Assembly (NCBI GenBank): GCA_013138975.1
Contig: WTBR01000034.1
Coordinates: 29,761 to 93,760 of the forward strand
Direction of reading: 5' to 3'
Length of the DNA stretch: 64,000 bases
Source: Bacteroidales bacterium
GTDB lineage: Bacteria > Bacteroidota > Bacteroidia > Bacteroidales > UBA12077
Positions 15,185 through 24,016 of the stretch are shown here, piece after piece; position 1 is the stretch's first letter; the number at the start of each line of letters is the position of its first letter. The translations under genes and the position numbers were made by a program. The notes under the pieces were generated by a model that was not told the DNA's origin, made no database searches, and saw nothing but the letters and a program-made list of their open reading frames with translations.

Positions 15185-15300
15185 AGCTCAGTACATCACA
15201 CTTACAAAGTAAACTTCCTGGTTTTCAACACTTCAAAAACCTTGTCTTTGACGTTTTCTTATCAAAGACTTGAAAAAAGGCTATTTTCTTGCAGACACTA
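15185..15300. repeat. Dispersed repeat family D, copy 1
   Basis: About 116 bp are nearly the same as 22945-23061 and in the same orientation. Shared runs include cttatcaaagacttgaaaaa and ccttgtctttgacg. The unit contains internal inverted sequences (gtctttgacg / tatcaaagac). Confidence 0.75.
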
Positions 15301-15388
15301 AATAGTTTAAAAATGCAAATTAAGTAATTTTTATAAAAAAAAACTATATTGATAATAGCATTTGTATTATTTATTTATAATCAATAAA

Positions 15389-15411
15389 AAAGCCGCTATT
15401 AAAGCGGCTTT
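15389..15411 (-). terminator. Intrinsic terminator of the HU-SPOR gene
   Basis: AAAGCCGCT (15389-15397) and AGCGGCTTT (15403-15411) form a nine-pair stem. On the minus strand it is followed by TTTTTATTG, and it lies 24 bp after the stop codon. Confidence 0.8.
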
Positions 15412-15434
15412 CAGGAATTTATATCAGAATGTTT

Positions 15435-16613
15435 TTAATGGTACAAGATCCAGGTTTGTAATCCTTTTTCATCAGCAAGATGTTTGTATTGAGCTAAAGC
15501 CTCTTTTTTGTCGGCAAATGATTCATAGCTAACGGCATGCATTCCATTACGCTCGGCTAATTTTTCTGCTTTATAGCCTTCTGCTTTTAATTTGTTCATA
15601 TACGAAAGAGCATATTTTTCGTTTTTAAAGCTACCAGCAATAATGTAATATTTTTTTTGTGGTGTTACAGGTTTTTGCTTTACTACTTTTTCTGTTTTTT
15701 TTGTTTCAGCTTTTGCAACAGTTTCTTTCTCGCTTGCCGCAGTGGCAGGTGTTTCTGTTTTTACTTTAGTAGCAGGTTTTTGCTCTACTACTTTTTCTGT
15801 TTTTTCTTTATTAAAAACCGTTTTAATGGTATTCAAATTTAAAATACCCCAAATAAAAATAGCTGCAAGAGGTAATCCTATTGCTATCGATAAAATCAGG
15901 CCTTTATTTATTGGTTTCTTTTGTTCCTTTGCGCTGTATATTGACTTGGTTTGATTAGTTACAGGCTTTGCTTTTGGTACTTCGTTTGTTGGAGTAACAG
16001 GAGTTTTTGTTTCTGGTTTAAATTCTTTCAATTTGTCTGCGGAACTAGTAGCTTTTGATTCTTTTTTTTGTTCTTCTTTCTCGTCAATAGCTTTGGTTGG
16101 TTTTGTTTCCGCAACCTTGGATTTATCTTCTATTTTTTCTTCTGTTGGAGTAGTTTTTGCTACAGGAATTTTCTTGCTTGCCGAAGGTTTGTCTGGTTTT
16201 TCAGGCATTTCTATTTCTTTTTTCTCTTCTTTCTTAGCAGCAGATGGTGCTTCTGCAACATCTTTAGCTACAGTCAGAAATTGCACTTTACCTTGCTTAT
16301 CGGCTACAAATTGTCCAAATCCTTCAATAATAAATGGTTTTTCTAAATCAAGTTCTTTTTTTATATCATTTATAAAAGTCGTGATTTTCTCACTTGCCTG
16401 CTCTTTTGTGACATTTTCTTTTTTAATAATATATTTTTCAAGTAGCTCATCATTAAATTTTAGAAAGGGACTAAAATAAATATCTTTCAACTTTTCTTCC
16501 AGCGTATTCGCATCCTTACTTTTTGAAGTGGCTCTTACCAAAAATGCTCCGTAGTTTGGAACAATTACTCTATTATTTGTGGCAAGCAATTCTTGAATAT
16601 AGGTAGCAATCAT
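15435..16613 (-). CDS. HU-like domain protein with SPOR peptidoglycan-binding domain
   Basis: The 392-residue protein has an N-terminal HU-related domain (residues 1-110, MIATYIQELLATNNRVIVPN, with IIEGFGQFVAD), a long Lys/Glu/Pro/Thr-rich linker and one membrane helix near 235-255 (GLILSIAIGLPLAAIFIWGI). A second low-complexity linker leads to a SPOR domain at about 318-390 (KKYYIIAGSFKNEKYALSYM). SPOR domains bind denuded septal peptidoglycan. The order implies a cytosolic DNA-binding-like domain joined across the membrane to a cell-wall domain, an arrangement typical of Bacteroidota. Whether the HU part still binds DNA is not known. It has its own terminator and probable promoter. The linkers are repetitive (EKVVEQKPATK / EKVVKQKPVTP). 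Confidence 0.88.
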   Translation of the reverse strand: MIATYIQELLATNNRVIVPNYGAFLVRATSKSKDANTLEEKLKDIYFSPFLKFNDELLEKYIIKKENVTKEQASEKITTFINDIKKELDLEKPFIIEGFGQFVADKQGKVQFLTVAKDVAEAPSAAKKEEKKEIEMPEKPDKPSASKKIPVAKTTPTEEKIEDKSKVAETKPTKAIDEKEEQKKESKATSSADKLKEFKPETKTPVTPTNEVPKAKPVTNQTKSIYSAKEQKKPINKGLILSIAIGLPLAAIFIWGILNLNTIKTVFNKEKTEKVVEQKPATKVKTETPATAASEKETVAKAETKKTEKVVKQKPVTPQKKYYIIAGSFKNEKYALSYMNKLKAEGYKAEKLAERNGMHAVSYESFADKKEALAQYKHLADEKGLQTWILYH

Positions 16614-16701
16614 GACTGTTGGCTTTAAATTATCTGACTTATTTTTTTGTATTTTATATACATTAAATTAAAATAATGACATATTTTTTCTAGTTATATA
16701 A

Positions 16702-16709
16702 CAAATGTA
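16702..16709 (-). promoter_or_regulatory. Possible -7 element upstream of HU-SPOR gene
   Basis: CAAATGTA on the plus strand is TACATTTG on the minus strand and fits the Bacteroidota -7 box TAnnTTTG. It would give a leader of about 80 bases. No good TTG lies at the expected upstream distance, so the call is weak. Confidence 0.35.
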
Positions 16710-16773
16710 ATAAATTTAAGATATTTAATTACAGCTTAATACTGATTTTTATTAAATAACGAAAGAAAAGAAA

Positions 16774-19700
16774 TTAATTTTTGGAAAAGACTTGCTCTAT
16801 TGTAGAAAGTAAAGTTTCATCTTTAATCGGTTTTGAGAAATAATTATCAAAACCTTCTTTTAAGTATTTTTCATGCTTATAATCTTTAACATAAGCTGTT
16901 TGCCCTATAATTTTCAGATTGCTATTGTGTTTCTTTATTTGGCGGGCAGCTTCAAATCCATCCATTACCGGCATTTTAATATCCATTAATACTAAATCAA
17001 TATTATCATTTTTTAAGCATAGCTCAACGGCTTCTTTACCATTTTTTGCCCAAATAATTTTCACCTTGGTTGGTGAAAGTATTTCTTCAAGAAATTGAAA
17101 GTTAATATCAATATCATCTGCTATTAAAACAACTTTATTATGCCAGTCGAATTCTGATCCTAAGGTTTTTTTAGTAATTTCAAATTTAGAATCTACAATT
17201 TCGTATGGTAAAGTAAAATATATATTTGTTCCTTGATTTGGAGTTGACTGCAACCAAATTTCACCTCCTAAATGGCTTACAATATTTTTAGCTATTGTTA
17301 AACCGATTCCGGTACCTCCATGTTTACGTGTAAATGATTCATCAGCTTGACGAAACATATCATAGATATGGTCAAATTTCTCATTTGAAATACCTATACC
17401 GGAATCAATAACATAAAACTGGATTTTATTTTCGTTTTTTGAAATAGTATAGCCAAAATCAACAAATCCTTTATCGGTAAATTTAATAGCATTTTCAATT
17501 AAGCAAGATAATATTTGTTTTAACCTGTTAGAGTCAGTGATTATTGAAAAATTGTTATTTTCAAAATTGGTATTCATCGAAAGATGAATATCTTTATTGA
17601 GGTCGTTTTCGATTTGTACGCTAAAAGTGACGTAAATATCCAAAAGCAGCTTGTTTAAATCACATGTGGTATTATTTAATTGAATATCGCCTGATTGTAA
17701 TTTTGAGACATCAATAACATCATCAATTAACTTAAGTAAATTGTGGCTGTTTTCGTTAATTAAATCATTTAGTTTTATTTTTTCTGTATGCAATATATCT
17801 TCATCCAAAAGCAAATTGGAAAATCCAATTATAGCATTCATTGGAGTTCGTATTTCGTGCGATAAGTTACCTAGAAAGGCAGTTTTTAACCGATTAGATT
17901 CTTCCGCTTTTTCTTTGGCATTAATTAATTCTTTTTCATTTCTTTTTCTTGATGTTATGTCTTCAGATATAACAACAAAATGAGTAATTTCAAAACTGTC
18001 ATTTATAACCGGAGATATTGATGCAGATTCCCAATATTTTTCTCCGTTTTTCTTTTTATTATGAAATTCACCTTGCCAATCTTTACCTTCAATAACTGTA
18101 TTAATTATATTCTGGAATGTATTGCTTTTGTTTGTGTCGGAATGTAAGATACTTATATTTTTGCCTATAACATCTTTAGAGGAATATCCTGTTATTTTTG
18201 TAAAACTTGGATTTACAATTTCAACATTTCCTTCAAGGTTAGTAATTACTACACAAGTAGGTGAATGTTGAATTGCGTTTGAAAGTATTTTTAATTGATA
18301 TTCTGTTTTTCTCTTTTCTGTAATATCAATTGAAATTCCTCCAATTAGCCAGTTATTATCTACTCCTTTAAAACGAAACTTGTGTGTTAGGTAATAATTT
18401 AATTCCCCAAATTTATTAGGTAACTGATCTTCTACAATCAATACTTCTCCGGTTGAGACTTTTTTATCTTCATTAATTACACGATTTGCATATTCTTGGG
18501 GGAAAATTTCTTCTGGAGATTTACCTTGACAACCATCGTCTGAAAAAACAATATCCATATATTTATTCACATACACAGATTTAAAATTCTCATCTTTAAT
18601 AAAAACACCTAAAGGAAGGTTATCCATAAATATTGAGAATTGCTGTTCTGTTCTTTTAAGTGCTTTTTCTACTTTAACTCGTTGTGATATATCCTTAAAA
18701 TCTTCAATTATTCCTAAGATTTCTCCATTTTGACCTTTAAAAGCAACTGAATTTATTATCCCGTGGATTTTATCTCCTTTTATGTTTTTTCGTATTACAT
18801 CTTGTTCAATTTTATCTTCTCCATTTATAATCCGATTTAATGAACAATTTGCTGTATGGCAGTTTGGGCCAGAAATAACATTAAAACATTTTTTTCCTTC
18901 GGCATTTTCTTTACTAATTCCAGACATACTGGTAAAAGCCCTGTTAACACGGAAAATATTAAAATCAGTGTCAATTAACCGCATGCTATTAGCGGAATTA
19001 TTAAAGATTTGATTTAATTCATCATTTGATTTAATTATTTCCTTTGATTTTTGAGCAAGTCTTTTATCTAAGGAATCTTGTAAATTGAAAAATTTATAAA
19101 TCAAATTGCTAAATGAAAAATGGAGAATTATGTATGTTGATGAAAGGATTAAAAATATAATTAGGAGAGATCGGTATAAAATTGCTTGAAATTGATTTTG
19201 GAGAACTGAAATATCACGAATATATAAAATTCCTTCAAGACCTTCATCCTGAAAATCGTTTTCAATATTTACGATATCCAGATAATAATATTTTTCATTT
19301 AATTTAAATTTCCCGGGAGTTAATGAATTATATTTTTCTAATTCAGTAAAGATATTTTCATTATATGCTGAATGTATAAGGTATTTACCTTTAATTTTCG
19401 TTGATTTTAATCCATCAAGAACATTTTCACTTAAATTTTCAGCATCAAATAAACTGGCAATTGAGATGTTAAAACTTTTAGTAAGATAATCTAAAATTTC
19501 ATTTTCACGAATAGCAAATTCTACACATCCTATATGTTCTCCTTTATATACAATCGGGTTTACTATTTTATAATATAAAAGAGAATTAACAATTTCGAAA
19601 CCTGTTTGTCTCTGATTTTCTTTATTTGCTTTAAATACAAAAGAATTATTGGAGACAGACTTGTTAATGTTGCCTGTTCCGGATTCCATATTTAAGGCTA

Positions 19701-20055
19701 ACAGATTATCTTTTGTATAAAAATTTATTTCAAAATGATAAGAATCTTCAGATTTTAGAATAGAATAAAAAGGAAAGACTTTTCTATATAAACTTTCAAT
19801 ATTTTTCGAATGAAATTCTTTTTTCAAATTTGGATTATTGACAAAATATTGAATTTTATTCCGATATAATTGATTTGTTTTTTGATAGACGTTTTTTATC
19901 TCAAGGCTTGCTATCTCATTTTCTTTCTGAATTTGCCAATCGATGTATTGTTTTTGATTTTTTAAACCGAGGGTAAAATAAATGGCACACAAAACTAACA
20001 GTACAAGCATTACCGTAAGCAGTGTTTTATTTTTTAATTTTCTTTCGAAATCCAT
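16774..20055 (-). CDS. Membrane hybrid histidine kinase with three PAS domains and a receiver
   Basis: The 1093-residue protein begins with a membrane helix (about 13-32), an extracytoplasmic sensor of about 255 residues resembling dCache/CHASE ligand-binding domains, and a second helix (about 291-315). Three PAS domains follow; the first holds a Cys/His-rich stretch (CFNVISGPNCHTANC) seen in several PAS subfamilies. The kinase core has His733 in LSHEIRTPMNAI, then N and G boxes (DSGIGIS, GGTGIGLTIAKNIV). The C-terminal receiver has phosphoacceptor Asp1025 in LMDIKMPVMDG. No response regulator or output gene is adjacent, so phosphate probably passes to a distant phosphotransfer protein or the receiver is autoregulatory. 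The ligand is unknown. Confidence 0.93.
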   Translation of the reverse strand: MDFERKLKNKTLLTVMLVLLVLCAIYFTLGLKNQKQYIDWQIQKENEIASLEIKNVYQKTNQLYRNKIQYFVNNPNLKKEFHSKNIESLYRKVFPFYSILKSEDSYHFEINFYTKDNLLALNMESGTGNINKSVSNNSFVFKANKENQRQTGFEIVNSLLYYKIVNPIVYKGEHIGCVEFAIRENEILDYLTKSFNISIASLFDAENLSENVLDGLKSTKIKGKYLIHSAYNENIFTELEKYNSLTPGKFKLNEKYYYLDIVNIENDFQDEGLEGILYIRDISVLQNQFQAILYRSLLIIFLILSSTYIILHFSFSNLIYKFFNLQDSLDKRLAQKSKEIIKSNDELNQIFNNSANSMRLIDTDFNIFRVNRAFTSMSGISKENAEGKKCFNVISGPNCHTANCSLNRIINGEDKIEQDVIRKNIKGDKIHGIINSVAFKGQNGEILGIIEDFKDISQRVKVEKALKRTEQQFSIFMDNLPLGVFIKDENFKSVYVNKYMDIVFSDDGCQGKSPEEIFPQEYANRVINEDKKVSTGEVLIVEDQLPNKFGELNYYLTHKFRFKGVDNNWLIGGISIDITEKRKTEYQLKILSNAIQHSPTCVVITNLEGNVEIVNPSFTKITGYSSKDVIGKNISILHSDTNKSNTFQNIINTVIEGKDWQGEFHNKKKNGEKYWESASISPVINDSFEITHFVVISEDITSRKRNEKELINAKEKAEESNRLKTAFLGNLSHEIRTPMNAIIGFSNLLLDEDILHTEKIKLNDLINENSHNLLKLIDDVIDVSKLQSGDIQLNNTTCDLNKLLLDIYVTFSVQIENDLNKDIHLSMNTNFENNNFSIITDSNRLKQILSCLIENAIKFTDKGFVDFGYTISKNENKIQFYVIDSGIGISNEKFDHIYDMFRQADESFTRKHGGTGIGLTIAKNIVSHLGGEIWLQSTPNQGTNIYFTLPYEIVDSKFEITKKTLGSEFDWHNKVVLIADDIDINFQFLEEILSPTKVKIIWAKNGKEAVELCLKNDNIDLVLMDIKMPVMDGFEAARQIKKHNSNLKIIGQTAYVKDYKHEKYLKEGFDNYFSKPIKDETLLSTIEQVFSKN

Positions 20056-20293
20056 TTAAATCTATCTTCGTATCAATGTAAATGAATATGTAAATAAACT
20101 AAAAAATATGGAACAAAAAAATTACGGTTCATAGGTTTGTAATCTTTTTTTCAAAGAAAAAAGAAATAATATTTTTCTTTTGTGTTAAAAACTAGTTTTT
20201 ATAAACCTTAGCGAGCACCAATTTTAAGATCACATGACTTGTGTTTTAAAACATTAAATATGTTTAAATAAGGCTTATTTGATTAAAAGGGTT

Positions 20294-20322
20294 TTTGAAT
20301 TAATTACATTTTAACTAATTTG
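20294..20322 (+). promoter_or_regulatory. Probable promoter of the C1 peptidase gene
   Basis: TTTG (20294-20297) is followed after 18 bases by TAATTTG (20316-20322). This is one base shorter than the Bacteroidota consensus TTTG-N19-TAnnTTTG. The start codon lies 26 bases downstream. Confidence 0.45.
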
Positions 20323-20347
20323 CAGATATAATTTAAAACCCGTAAAA

Positions 20348-21499
20348 ATGAAATTTAGGAATTTGCTTATTAAGAATCTATTTTTAGTTATTGTTATTTT
20401 TATCTCAACAGAAATACTTGCCCAGTCGGTATTACAGGAACTGGAAATTATTAAAGAGATACCGGTATTGTCAGTTAAAAGTCAAGACAGAACCGGAACA
20501 TGTTGGGCTTTTGGTACAACTTCTTTTATTGAATCTGAGCTTATACGAATGGGAAAAGGAGAAATTGATCTTTCGGAAATGTTTACGGTTAGATGTACGT
20601 ATCAAGATCATGCTAAAGCATATATACGATATCATGGAAACCTTAATTTTGGTGCTGGTGCCGAAGGTTGGGATATGTTAAATGTTATTGCAAATTATGG
20701 GATTGTTCCTCAGGATGCTTATCCCGGATTAAAAGTTAATCCCCTTATACACGATCATAGTGAGATGGATAAAATGCTAAAAGCTATGGTAGAAGTTTTG
20801 ATAAAGTCAGAAAAATTATCTGGTGTATGGGATGAAGCAATTAATGGAGTTTTGGATGCTTATCTTGGTGAATATCCTATAGAATTTGAATATAAAGGAA
20901 TAAAATATACACCTGAGAGCTTTCGAGATTATTTGGGAATAGATGTAAATAATTACCAGACTTTTACTTCAGTAAATCATCATCCGTATAATTCTGAAAT
21001 TGTTTTTGAATCTCCAGATAATTGGTCTAACGGTTTAGTATTTAATGTTGCATTGGATGATATAATTAGCATATTAAATAACTCCTTATTAAATGGATAT
21101 TCGGTTGTTTGGGCTAGTGACGTTAGCGATCCGGGATTTAATCATGAAAAAGGATTAGCAATAGTTCCTGAAAAAAAGTGGGAAGCTATGAGCGAAGATG
21201 AAAAAACAGAAATTTTTGAGAACCTAGTAAAACAGAAAGAAATCACACCGGAAATGAGACAGCTAGGATACAATAACTATGAAACGACTGACGACCATTT
21301 AATGCATATTGTTGGATTAGCAAAGGATAAAAACGGAACGAAATACTATAAAGTAAAGAATTCATGGGGAAATGAAAGTAATGAATTGGGAGGATTCTTT
21401 TATGCTTCAGAATCTTATGTAAAATTAAGAACGATGACTATTATGGTGTATAAGGATGGTGTTCCAAAGCAAATTCTGAGTAAATTTAAAAATCAGTAA
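20348..21499 (+). CDS. Secreted C1B-type (bleomycin hydrolase/PepC-like) cysteine peptidase
   Basis: The 383-residue protein starts with a signal peptide (about 1-26, ending LAQ|S). Catalytic motifs of the papain clan are present: Gln46 and Cys52 in QDRTGTCWAFGTTSF, His317 in DDHLMHIVG and Asn338 in VKNSWG. The long insertions between Cys and His and the DHxM context fit the bleomycin hydrolase/aminopeptidase C branch rather than papain. Intracellular family members trim peptides; this exported version may process peptides in the periplasm. It lacks a T9SS tail, so it is probably periplasmic. The gene is monocistronic with a promoter-like element just upstream. A 195-bp gap with a cgcaaagcacgctaag-type repeat follows. 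Confidence 0.9.
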   Translation: MKFRNLLIKNLFLVIVIFISTEILAQSVLQELEIIKEIPVLSVKSQDRTGTCWAFGTTSFIESELIRMGKGEIDLSEMFTVRCTYQDHAKAYIRYHGNLNFGAGAEGWDMLNVIANYGIVPQDAYPGLKVNPLIHDHSEMDKMLKAMVEVLIKSEKLSGVWDEAINGVLDAYLGEYPIEFEYKGIKYTPESFRDYLGIDVNNYQTFTSVNHHPYNSEIVFESPDNWSNGLVFNVALDDIISILNNSLLNGYSVVWASDVSDPGFNHEKGLAIVPEKKWEAMSEDEKTEIFENLVKQKEITPEMRQLGYNNYETTDDHLMHIVGLAKDKNGTKYYKVKNSWGNESNELGGFFYASESYVKLRTMTIMVYKDGVPKQILSKFKNQ

Positions 21500-21694
21500 C
21501 TGTTTAATTATATTATTGATATATAGTTATTTGAAAAATAGTTTCGCGCAAAGCACGCTAAGAAAAAAATATGCAAAGATCGTATTTAACACATTATAAG
21601 CTTTTTGCGACTTTTGCGAGAAAACTATAAAGTACTAATATTTTATCTGTTAGTTTTAAATAGTGTACCTGAGTAGTCACAAAAATTAATATAA

Positions 21695-22780
21695 ATGATC
21701 AGGAACTTATTTCTGATTTTATTTATTTTTACAATTAACTATCTGGTTGTAAGTGGACAAGAAGAGTCGAATAATCCGGTAAGTATAGCTTTTAAACCAC
21801 AATACGGACTAATTCTTGCACATTCCAGTAAGGTTGAGCATTTAACGTATACAAATCCTTTTGGATTGGAATTAGAGTATTCGTGGTTAATGCTTAAGGA
21901 TAAGAACTGGCAACAATGTAATTGTTATTCAAAGACCGGAATTTCTTTCTTATACGTGAATTACGATAATCCTGAGATTGTTGGGAGTTCTTATAATTTT
22001 ATTGGCTTTGCTGAACCTTTTTTTATAAGGAAGAAGCGATTTATTTTCTCTGCAAGAATGGGTGCTGGTGTAAGTTTTTTGGATAATATTTATGACTCAG
22101 AAGTTAATCCTGAAAATACATTTTTTTCTACTCATGTAAGTTTTATAGTTCATATTGATATTAATGCATACTATCAACTTAGTAATCGATATAGTTTGAT
22201 GGCGTATGCAAAATACAATCATATTTCTAACGGCGGTGTAAAGCAGCCTAACTATGGAATGAATTTCCCCATGTTTGGATTAGGTTTAAATTATTATCCA
22301 TCGGGGAAAATTATTTTTCCTTATCGTGAAAAAACAGAATTTGTACCGAAGTGTTTTTCTAACATGTACATCTTTGGGATGGTTAAAAAGATTAAAGAAA
22401 ATGAATATTTTCCGGAAGAAACAACTTTTGTATTTGGTTTATATGGATTGATAGGAAGAACAATTAGCAAGCTGAACGGATTTAGCATTGGATTAGAATA
22501 TGTAAATGACGGAGGTGCAAAAGTAGAAATTTCAAGAAAAGGATTATCTGATGATCATCAAAAAATATCCGGATTAATTGGGCATCATTTATTATTTGGC
22601 AAATTTGATTTTTCGCAGTATTGGGGAACATATATTTATGCTCCGTATAAACAGCATAATTTTTATCAGCGATATTCACTAAGTTATAAGTTTTCAAAAC
22701 GTGTTTTGGGAGGAGTAACATTAAAAACTCATGGAGATGTGGCAGATAGTTTTCATGTTTTACTTGGTTTATCTTTTTAA
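21695..22780 (+). CDS. PagL-like outer-membrane lipid A deacylase (acyloxyacyl hydrolase family)
   Basis: The 361-residue protein has a signal peptide (ending about VVSGQ) and a beta-barrel pattern of alternating hydrophobic strands ending in Phe (GLSF). AKYNHISNGGVKQPNYG holds the His176-Ser178-Asn179 motif that matches the catalytic His-x-Ser-Asn-Gly of PagL deacylases. PagL removes the 3-O-linked acyl chain of lipid A in the outer membrane. A second half (about residues 215-361) extends beyond the roughly 170-residue PagL barrel, so this version is about twice the usual size and may form a larger barrel. It follows a secreted peptidase but is probably transcribed alone. A dispersed repeat starts exactly at its stop codon. 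Confidence 0.72.
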   Translation: MIRNLFLILFIFTINYLVVSGQEESNNPVSIAFKPQYGLILAHSSKVEHLTYTNPFGLELEYSWLMLKDKNWQQCNCYSKTGISFLYVNYDNPEIVGSSYNFIGFAEPFFIRKKRFIFSARMGAGVSFLDNIYDSEVNPENTFFSTHVSFIVHIDINAYYQLSNRYSLMAYAKYNHISNGGVKQPNYGMNFPMFGLGLNYYPSGKIIFPYREKTEFVPKCFSNMYIFGMVKKIKENEYFPEETTFVFGLYGLIGRTISKLNGFSIGLEYVNDGGAKVEISRKGLSDDHQKISGLIGHHLLFGKFDFSQYWGTYIYAPYKQHNFYQRYSLSYKFSKRVLGGVTLKTHGDVADSFHVLLGLSF

Positions 22781-22950
22781 TTAGTGTTTGTCCATAAAGT
22801 CCGATATCTGCGTTATGCTCGTTTTAAAAATCAGTTACTTCGACATGCTCAGCACATCGCATTTACATAAGTAAACTCTTGATTTTTAAAACTTCACAAG
22901 CCTTGATCTCGAGCTTTCTGAACTAAACACTCGACTTTATGGACATGCTC
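22778..22950 (+). repeat. Stop-associated dispersed repeat, family B, copy 2
   Basis: The unit starts with the TAA stop of the PagL-like gene followed by TTAGTGTTTGTCCATAAAGT, and ends GACTTTATGGACATGCTC. It matches copy 1 (9677-9820, minus strand) along its length except for a REP-like insert (cttcgacatgctcagcacat). The orientation relative to the preceding gene is the same in both copies. Confidence 0.75.
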
Positions 22951-23061
22951 AGTGCATCGCACTTACAAAAGGAAATTCCTTGGTTTCCAACACTTCGAAA
23001 GCCTTGTCTTTGACGCTTTCTTATCAAAGACTTGAAAAAAGGCTGTTTTCTTGCTGACACT
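22945..23061. repeat. Dispersed repeat family D, copy 2
   Basis: Nearly the same as 15185-15300. It abuts repeat B copy 2, so the whole gap 22781-23061 is repeat DNA. The next gene's likely promoter begins just after it. Confidence 0.72.
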
Positions 23062-23099
23062 TATTATGAGTAAATTACTTTTTTTAAATTCTCTTTTTC

Positions 23100-23107
23100 T
23101 AAATTTG
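23100..23107 (+). promoter_or_regulatory. Probable -7 element of the iron transporter gene
   Basis: TAAATTTG fits TAnnTTTG and lies 20 bases before the start codon. The region about 19 bases upstream is TTTT rather than TTTG, so the -33 box is imperfect. Confidence 0.5.
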
Positions 23108-23127
23108 TATAATAAAACAGCAAAAAT

Positions 23128-24012
23128 ATGATGCAAGAAAGTATGTTAGACTCTGATCAGATTAAATTAATTAAGCAATTTCAAAAAAATGAAATTACGG
23201 AATATTATATTTATTCTAGATTATCGAGGAGTATAAAAAGCAAGAAAAATGCAAAGATCCTTCAAGATATCGGTGATGACGAAATGCGTCATTATTTATT
23301 CTGGAAAAAATTTAGCAATGCAGATGTGAGGCCAAATAAGTTGAGAATATTTAAATATTTTTGGATAGCTAAATTATTTGGAATCACCTTTGGAATTAAG
23401 CTAATGGAAAAGGGCGAAGAGGGTGCAAAGGAAGCATATACTAAGGCCTGTGAATTTATTCCGGAAGCCCAACAAATTGTTGATGACGAAGATGCTCATG
23501 AGAAGGAATTGATTGGAATGCTGGAGGAGAAAAAGCTTGAATATGTCGGATCAATTGTTTTAGGACTTAACGATGCTTTGGTAGAGCTTACAGGAACATT
23601 AGCAGGATTAACATTTGCTTTACAAAATACTAAATTGATTGCTGTTGCCGGATTAATTACCGGAATTGCTGCATCGTTTTCTATGGCTGCATCTGAATAT
23701 TTATCGACAAAAACTGAAGGTAATGGGAGCACTGCCTTAGCCTCATCGTTTTATACCGGATTAGCTTATATTTTTACAGTAATTATATTAATACTACCTT
23801 ATTTTTTATTTACAAATTACTTTGTTTGCTTAGGAATGACTATGACTTTTGCCGTTTTAGTAATTCTGTTTTTTAACTATTACATTTCTGTTGCAAAGGA
23901 TCTTGATTTTAAAAAGCGATTTTGGGAAATGTTTATTATAAGCATGGGAGTGGCTGCATTTACTTTTGGAATAGGATACTTAGTAAGAATATTTATAGGA
24001 GTTGATATTTAA
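23128..24012 (+). CDS. Ferritin-like domain fused to VIT1/CCC1-type iron/manganese transporter
   Basis: The 294-residue protein has an N-terminal ferritin-like four-helix part (about 1-135) with the expected metal-site residues, such as E in QKNEITEYYIYSRLS, EMRHYLFW and DDEDAHEKELI. The C-terminal part (about 140-294) has the VIT1/CCC1 membrane domain with VGSIVLGLNDALVELTGTLAGLTFAL and AASFSMAASEYLS. Such erythrin-VIT proteins export Fe2+ or Mn2+ from the cytosol, with the ferritin-like part sensing or delivering iron. The dNTP triphosphohydrolase gene starts four bases after the stop codon, so the two are co-transcribed; its HD active site also needs a divalent metal, but a functional link is speculative. 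Confidence 0.92.
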   Translation: MMQESMLDSDQIKLIKQFQKNEITEYYIYSRLSRSIKSKKNAKILQDIGDDEMRHYLFWKKFSNADVRPNKLRIFKYFWIAKLFGITFGIKLMEKGEEGAKEAYTKACEFIPEAQQIVDDEDAHEKELIGMLEEKKLEYVGSIVLGLNDALVELTGTLAGLTFALQNTKLIAVAGLITGIAASFSMAASEYLSTKTEGNGSTALASSFYTGLAYIFTVIILILPYFLFTNYFVCLGMTMTFAVLVILFFNYYISVAKDLDFKKRFWEMFIISMGVAAFTFGIGYLVRIFIGVDI

Positions 24013-24016
24013 GATT

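Larger units (their letters stand above)
15055..15434. other. Gap with repeat and terminator
   Basis: This 380-bp gap holds the promoter region of the polyamine unit at its left end, one copy of repeat family D (15185-15300) and the terminator of the HU-SPOR gene (15389-15411). The segment 15120-15185 (cttcgacaagctcag core) is REP-like. Confidence 0.6.

Noticed and set aside
24002..24016. TTG start for the dNTP triphosphohydrolase
   Set aside because: It would overlap the preceding gene and add residues not seen in the family; ATG at 24017 fits.
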